Below the pieces are notes generated by a model. It ran no database searches. It saw only the letters and a program-made list of their open reading frames with translations, and was not told the origin of the DNA. Shown piece by piece: positions 34,301 to 40,300 of a DNA stretch of 64,000 nt (the stretch's first letter is position 1; every line of letters starts with the position of its first letter). The position numbers and the translations under genes were made by a program. Origin of the DNA: Candidatus Siliceabacter maunaloa (lineage in GTDB: Bacteria; Actinomycetota; Thermoleophilia; Solirubrobacterales; Solirubrobacteraceae); NCBI GenBank assembly GCA_024330185.1, contig JANDLV010000004.1:62001-126000 (forward strand), in the 5' to 3' direction.

Positions 34301-37300
34301 CGCCCGTCCCCGGGGGACGAGGGTGGCGCGACCACGGCGAGGGCCAGCGCGCCCGCGTCGAGCGAGAAGCCGGGGCCGTCGGGGGCGCCCAGGCGCAGAC
34401 CGCCGCCGGGCTCCTCCGCCGACCCGGGGATGACGGTCAGCCCGACGGTGGTCAGTCGCACGTCCTCGAGCACGCCGTCGCTGAGCGACAGGTCCACCTC
34501 GGTGGTGGTGAACACGAACTCCACGAGGCCGGCGACGACGCCGAAGGCGGCGATGCGCGCGATCCCGGAGACCCGGGTCAGCGGGCCGGAGAGGTCGATG
34601 GTGATGCCGTCGACCACCGGGGTACCGGCATCGGCCCAGTCGATGGCGGTCGCACCCTCGCTCGCGCGGTTGACCCGCACGCCGAGCGTGCGGGCCTCGA
34701 GCACAAGGCCCTCGATGCCCAGCAGCGACAGGTCGACCAGGTCAGCCACCAGCGCGAGGTAGGTCGGCTGCGGCGTGGTGTCGCCGATCGCGGCGACCGG
34801 CGTGAGGACGGCCAGGGCCAGCGTGCCCGCCCCGACGGAGAAGCGGGGGCCGTCCGGCACGCCGATGACCAGTCCGGCGTCCGAGCCGTCGGGGCCTTGG
34901 GCCAGGATGGTCAGGGCCAAGGTGGTGAGGTCGGCCCTGCCGCCGTCGAAGTCCACCTCGCTCGCCGTGAGGACGAAGCCGATCAGGCCGTCGACCAGGC
35001 CGAAGGCCTTGATGTCGGCGACGCCCGCGACCTCGATGATCGCTGCCTCGAAGTCGATGCCCAGCGGGCTGTCCAGGCCGGCGGCGGTCCAGTCCAGCGG
35101 TGCGGCGGCGGGCGTGCCGCCGGAGGCGTCGTTGAGGCCGACCGTGAGATCTCGCGCGACGAGCGTCAGCACGTCGGGCACGCCGGTCAGCGCGATGGCG
35201 GAGAACTCGGCCTTGAGCGCGTACCAGCGGCTGGTGTCCGCGATGTCGGTGGGGGTGACGACGGCCAGGGCCAGGGTCCCGCTGTCGACCACGAAGCCGA
35301 CGCCGTCGGGGACGCCGACGAAGAGGCCGCCGTCCGGGTCATCGGTGGTCGGCACGACAGTGAGCCCGAAGGTGGTCAGCGTGGCCGGCCCGCCGTCGAG
35401 CGCGACCGTCGTGGTGGCGAAGGCGAAGTCGAGGAGCCCGCCGACGAGGCCGAAGGCGTCGAGGTCGGCGCGACCGGATAGGGCGAACAGTGGGCCGGTG
35501 ATGTCGATGTCCAGCCCGTCGTCGACCGTCGACCAGTCCAGCGGCTGGGCACCCGGGCCCGTGGCGCGGTTGACGTCAACGGCGAGGCGCTCCACGACGA
35601 AGGTCAGGTCGGCCGGAAGCCCGGTGATGGTCACCTCGGCGAGCGCCGCCTGCAGGGCGGTCCAGGTCGTCGTCGCGTCCGTGGAGGTGATCGTCGCCAG
35701 CTTCAGCGAGCCGGAGCCGATCATGATGCCGACGGCGCCGGGGACGCCGGCGAAGAGCCCGCCCTGACCGGGAGCGACGGTTAGGGAGACCTCGGTCAGG
35801 GTGCCATCCACCGGCGCGGTGATCGGGGCGCGAGCGAAGGTGAAGGCGACGACGCCGTCGACGAGGCCGAAGGCGTCGAGGTCGGCGGTGCCGGCGACCA
35901 AGAGGGTCTGCGCGGTGAAGGCGATGCCGGGGACGCCGAGGCCGGTCCAGTCCAGTGCCGTGGCGGCGATCCCGTCCAGGTCGCCCGACGCGGTGTTGAG
36001 GTCGAGCGAGAGGTCGCTGCCGGCGAGCGTGAGGTCGGTGATGCCATTGAGGGCGACGCTCGTGAGGCTCCCGGCCAGCGCGAGCCAGGAGCGCGTGTCC
36101 GTGGCGGACCCCGGGGGGCCGCGCGGGCTGACCGAGGCGAGCGTGAGCTGCCCGCCGCTGACCACGAGGTGCACGGCGTCGACATCGCCGACGCGCAGGT
36201 CGACGTCGGTGAGTGTCAGGACCAGCAGCGTGGCGTCGGGCTGGTCGTTGGGCGTGATGGTCGGGACGGTCACGGCGCTGCGCGTGAGGCTGAAGCCTGT
36301 CTCTCCGGTGATGAGGCCGACGAGGTTCAGCTCGCTGAGCGTCCCGCTGACCGACAGGAGGTCGCCGGACAGGTCGATGGTCTGCCCGCCGGCCTGGACC
36401 GGCTGCTGGAGGGAGCCGCCGTCGGAGGTGACCCGCCAGTCGAGGACCGACGCGCCGCCGGTCGCGCGGTTGACGTCCAGCGCGAGGCCGGTGACCGTCG
36501 CGCTCAGGTCGTCGCCGAGCGCTGCGGTTCCGGCGAGGTCGCGGGCCTTGATGGCCATCCACCGCCGGGTGTCGGTGTCGATGCCGGGCGCCAGCGATGC
36601 GACGCCGATGGTGCCGCTGGTGATCGCGATGCCGTCGCCGCCCTCGCCGACGGCCAGCACGAGATCCTCGACGCCGACGGTGAGCAGGACGGCGTTCTGC
36701 TCACCGACCTCGATCGTCCCGCTCTCGTCGAAGTCGACGTCGACGACCTCGCGCGTGACGTCGAAGCTGGCGCTGCCGGTGACCAGGCCGCCGGCGATGG
36801 ACACCGCGGTCAGGTCGCCCGCGACGCGCTTGATGTCCGTCGTGAGGGTGACGCCCGATCCTGTGACGGTGGTCCAGTCGATCGGCGTGGCGCCTTGAGC
36901 GGTGTTGACCTCGATGGCGAGCTCCTCGACTACGGCGGTCAGCAGGTCCGCGCCCAGGCTGATGGAGCCGCTGATGCCGCTGGCCTGCACGCCCAGCCAG
37001 CGCCGCGCGTCGGCTCCGGCGGTCTCGTCGGGCGCGAGGGAGGCGATGGCGACGGTGCCGCCGTCGAGCTGCACGCCGAAGTCCTCCGTACCGATCGCGA
37101 GGCGCAGCTCGCTGAGAACGAGGGTCACGAGGATGGCGCCGACGAGCGACGCCTCGGCGACGTCCACCACACGGCGGGTCACGTCGAAGCGGGCGCTCCC
37201 GGTGACGAGGTCCGCGATCGTGACCTGCTCGATGAGGCCCCCGGCGGTGCCCAGGTCGCCGCTCAGCTCGATGCTCTGGCCGCCGACCACGAGGGGCACG

Positions 37301-40300
37301 CCGCCGATCGCGGTGCCCCAGTCGAGGAAGCCGGCGCCGTCGGCCCCGGTGACCGCGACGCCGAGGTCGCTGACCTGCGCGGTGAGGAGGGTGCCGACGG
37401 CGAGGGTGCCGGCGAGCCCGGTGGCCTGCACGACGCTCCAGCTACGCGCGTCCGTGGGGTCGCCCGTCGATAGGGAGGCGATCGCGATGCTCGCGCCGGT
37501 CAGCGCGAGGCCGAACGTCGCGGTGCCGATGTCCAGCGTGGCGTCGGTGATCGAGAAGGTCAGGAGCTGGCCGTCGTCGAGGTCGTCGCCGCCCGCCGAG
37601 TCGACAGTGCCGTCGCCGTCCACGTCGACCGGAACCTGCGACCGCTCGAAGGCGATGTCGGCCATGCCGACCAGGAGGCCGTCGCCGATGTCGATGGCCG
37701 CGTCATCTGCCGAGCCGCGGCTGGTCCCATCCGCGTGGGTCAGCATCGCCGGGGTGCCGCCGGTGTCCACCGAGATCGGTGTGGCCGAGAGGTCGAGCGC
37801 GCTCCCGTCGCTCGCGGCGGTGTTGAGCGCGAAGTCGAAGGTGCCGGTGGTGAGCTCGAGGCCGTCGATGCCGACCAGCGAGGCGCTGAAGGTGGTGTCC
37901 AGCGCGACCCAGACGCGGGGAACCGCGCTGAGCGTGACCTCGACGACGAGTGCGAGGGCCAGCTCGGTCAGCGTCCCCTCCAGGCCCAACGTGTCCAGCG
38001 TGCCGACGAACAACTGGCCGCCGGCGACGTAGAGGGTGGTCACGAGGGCATCGACCGTGGTGCCGCCGACCAGGGTGAGGGTCTGCAGATCCGGCGTCCC
38101 GAAGGTCGCGCTGGCGGAGAGGTGGATGAAGCCGCCGAGCGAGAGCTTGACGGGCCCGCCGCCCTCCTCGATGGAACCTGTCACGCCGGCATCCTCGGCG
38201 AGCTCGAAGGCATCCTCGGCGATGCCGCCGGTGAGGTTCTCCACGCGGGCGAAGTCGACGACCGTCTCAGCGCTGCGCAGCGTGCCGGTGTCGATGCCGT
38301 CGAGGATCCAGGTGGTGGAGGCGTCGGGGCCGACGAGCGTGTCGGCGCCTTCGCCGCCCTCGAAGCTGACGGTCACGTGCTCCGCGACGACCGAGAGGGC
38401 GATGGTCACGACGTCGGCGCCGCCGCCCCCGTTGAGCACGAGCTGCGTGACGTCGGTGAGCGCGCGCTCCTGGGGCGTGCCGTTCACGGTCACGACGAGG
38501 TTGGTGCCGTCGGAGGAGACGGTGACAGTGGTCCCGCCGTCGGGAAGGTCGATCGTCCAGGCCGACGCGCCCGGGTCGACGGTGTAGTGCGAGAAGTGCG
38601 GGAGAGCCGCGCTGACCGTGCCGGTGACCGGGTCGAACGTGGAGTCGATCGCGACCGGGCCGGCGACCGGGTCGAGGTAGACGATGGTCGCGCCGGTGGC
38701 GGCGGGGTCGACCGGGAGGGTGAGGACCGGGTCGAGGAGGAAGGTGGCGATCTGCTCCCCGGTGATCGCATCGAAGGCGAGCAGGTCGTAGACGGTGGCG
38801 GCGCCGGGGCCCTGGAGCGTGGTGGCCACCACGAGGACGTGGGCGTCGGCGGGGAGGGCGCCGGGGGCGAAGACGAGGCGGGCGTCGCCCGCGGTCACCG
38901 TGCCACCGCGCGCGGCGGTGATGAGCACGGCACCGGCGGGAGGGCCGCGGGCGAGGGTCGAGCCGCTCGTCGTGGATGCGGCCGCGTCGGTGGTCGTGGC
39001 GGAGAGGTCGGTGCCCGGCGTCGGGCCGCCGGGCGCGAGCGCCTCGGCGAGGTCGGCGGCGAGGTCGGCGGCGGAGGCGCCCGAGGCGGTGCCCGGTGCG
39101 GCGGCGGTGCCGTCGGTGCCGGGGGCGGCCGGCGCGGGCGACTGGTCGCCGGTCGTGACGGCTGGATCGAGCGGCGCGCCCGTGACGGGGTCGAGCCCCA
39201 GGCCGTTCGTGTCGGCGATGGTCGACTTGTCCGCGGAGCCGGTGGAGGGGCCGGCGTCGGTGGTCAGGGTCTGGGTCGTGGCGGGCTCGTCGAGCGAGAG
39301 GACGGGAGCGGCGGCGGTCTGTGGGGCCGCGGCGAGGGTGAGCGTGTCGGCGGTCGCCTCGAGGAGCTCGTCGGTGACCGGGGGCGGCGGAGGAGGAGGC
39401 GGCGGCGTGACGATCACCTGGACGGTGACCGGGACGAGAGCCGGCTGGGCCGGTGCAGAGAAGGTGGTCACCGGCGCCGCGACCGGGGCCGGAGCGACGA
39501 CCGGGGCCGGGGGAGCCGCGGCCGGCGCCGGAGCGGCGGCCTCAGCGGAAGCCGCGGCCTGCGCCGGAGCCCCGCCCTCGGCCGGAGCCGGCGCGACGAC
39601 CGGGGCCGGAGCCTGCGCGGGAGCGGGAGCGGGAGCGGGAGCGGGAGCGGGAGCGGGAGCGGGAGCGGGAGCGGCGACTTCGGCCGGAGCCGGAGCGACG
39701 GCCTCGACGGGTGCTGCCGCTGGAGCCGGAGTGGCGGCGTCCGGCGCGGGAGCCTGGGCCGATGTCATGGCGGGAGCGGGCGCCGGGGCGGACTGCATCA
39801 CGATGGTCTCGGTCGTTGCGACCGAGCTGGACGACATCGCCCCGGAGGTCTCGCCGTCGCCGCCGCCCGACCCGTCGCCGGTAGTGTCGTCGCCGGACGC
39901 TTGGTCGTCCGACGCGCCGCCGGTCGTGTCGTCGCCGGACCCCTCGTCGCCGGACCCGGCGTCATCGCCGCCGGCCGACCCTCCGCCCAGGTCCGACCCG
40001 CCGTCCTCATCCTCGTCGGTCGTCCCGGTGCCGCCGGTGGCCGGCGGCGGGGTCGCGGGGGTCAGCGAGACGCGGGAGGCGAGCAGCTCCTCGAGCAGGG
40101 CGATGATCTCGGCGGTGCGCCGCTCGATCTCGGCGCGGCGCTGCGCCTCCTCGGCCGCCGGGTCGACGAGCTCGACCTCCGGCATGAGCGCCGGCGCTTG
40201 CACGTCGACGACCTGCACCTGCGGGTCAGGCGCCGGCGCCGGCGCCGGCACCGGGACGGCCTGCGGCGCGGGCAGGCCGCCGAAGGGCGTGTCGGTCGGC

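Noticed and set aside
29791-35481. A 1,896-codon plus-strand open frame
   Set aside because: Antisense shadow of the beta-module array. Its apparent repeats are the complement of the modules.
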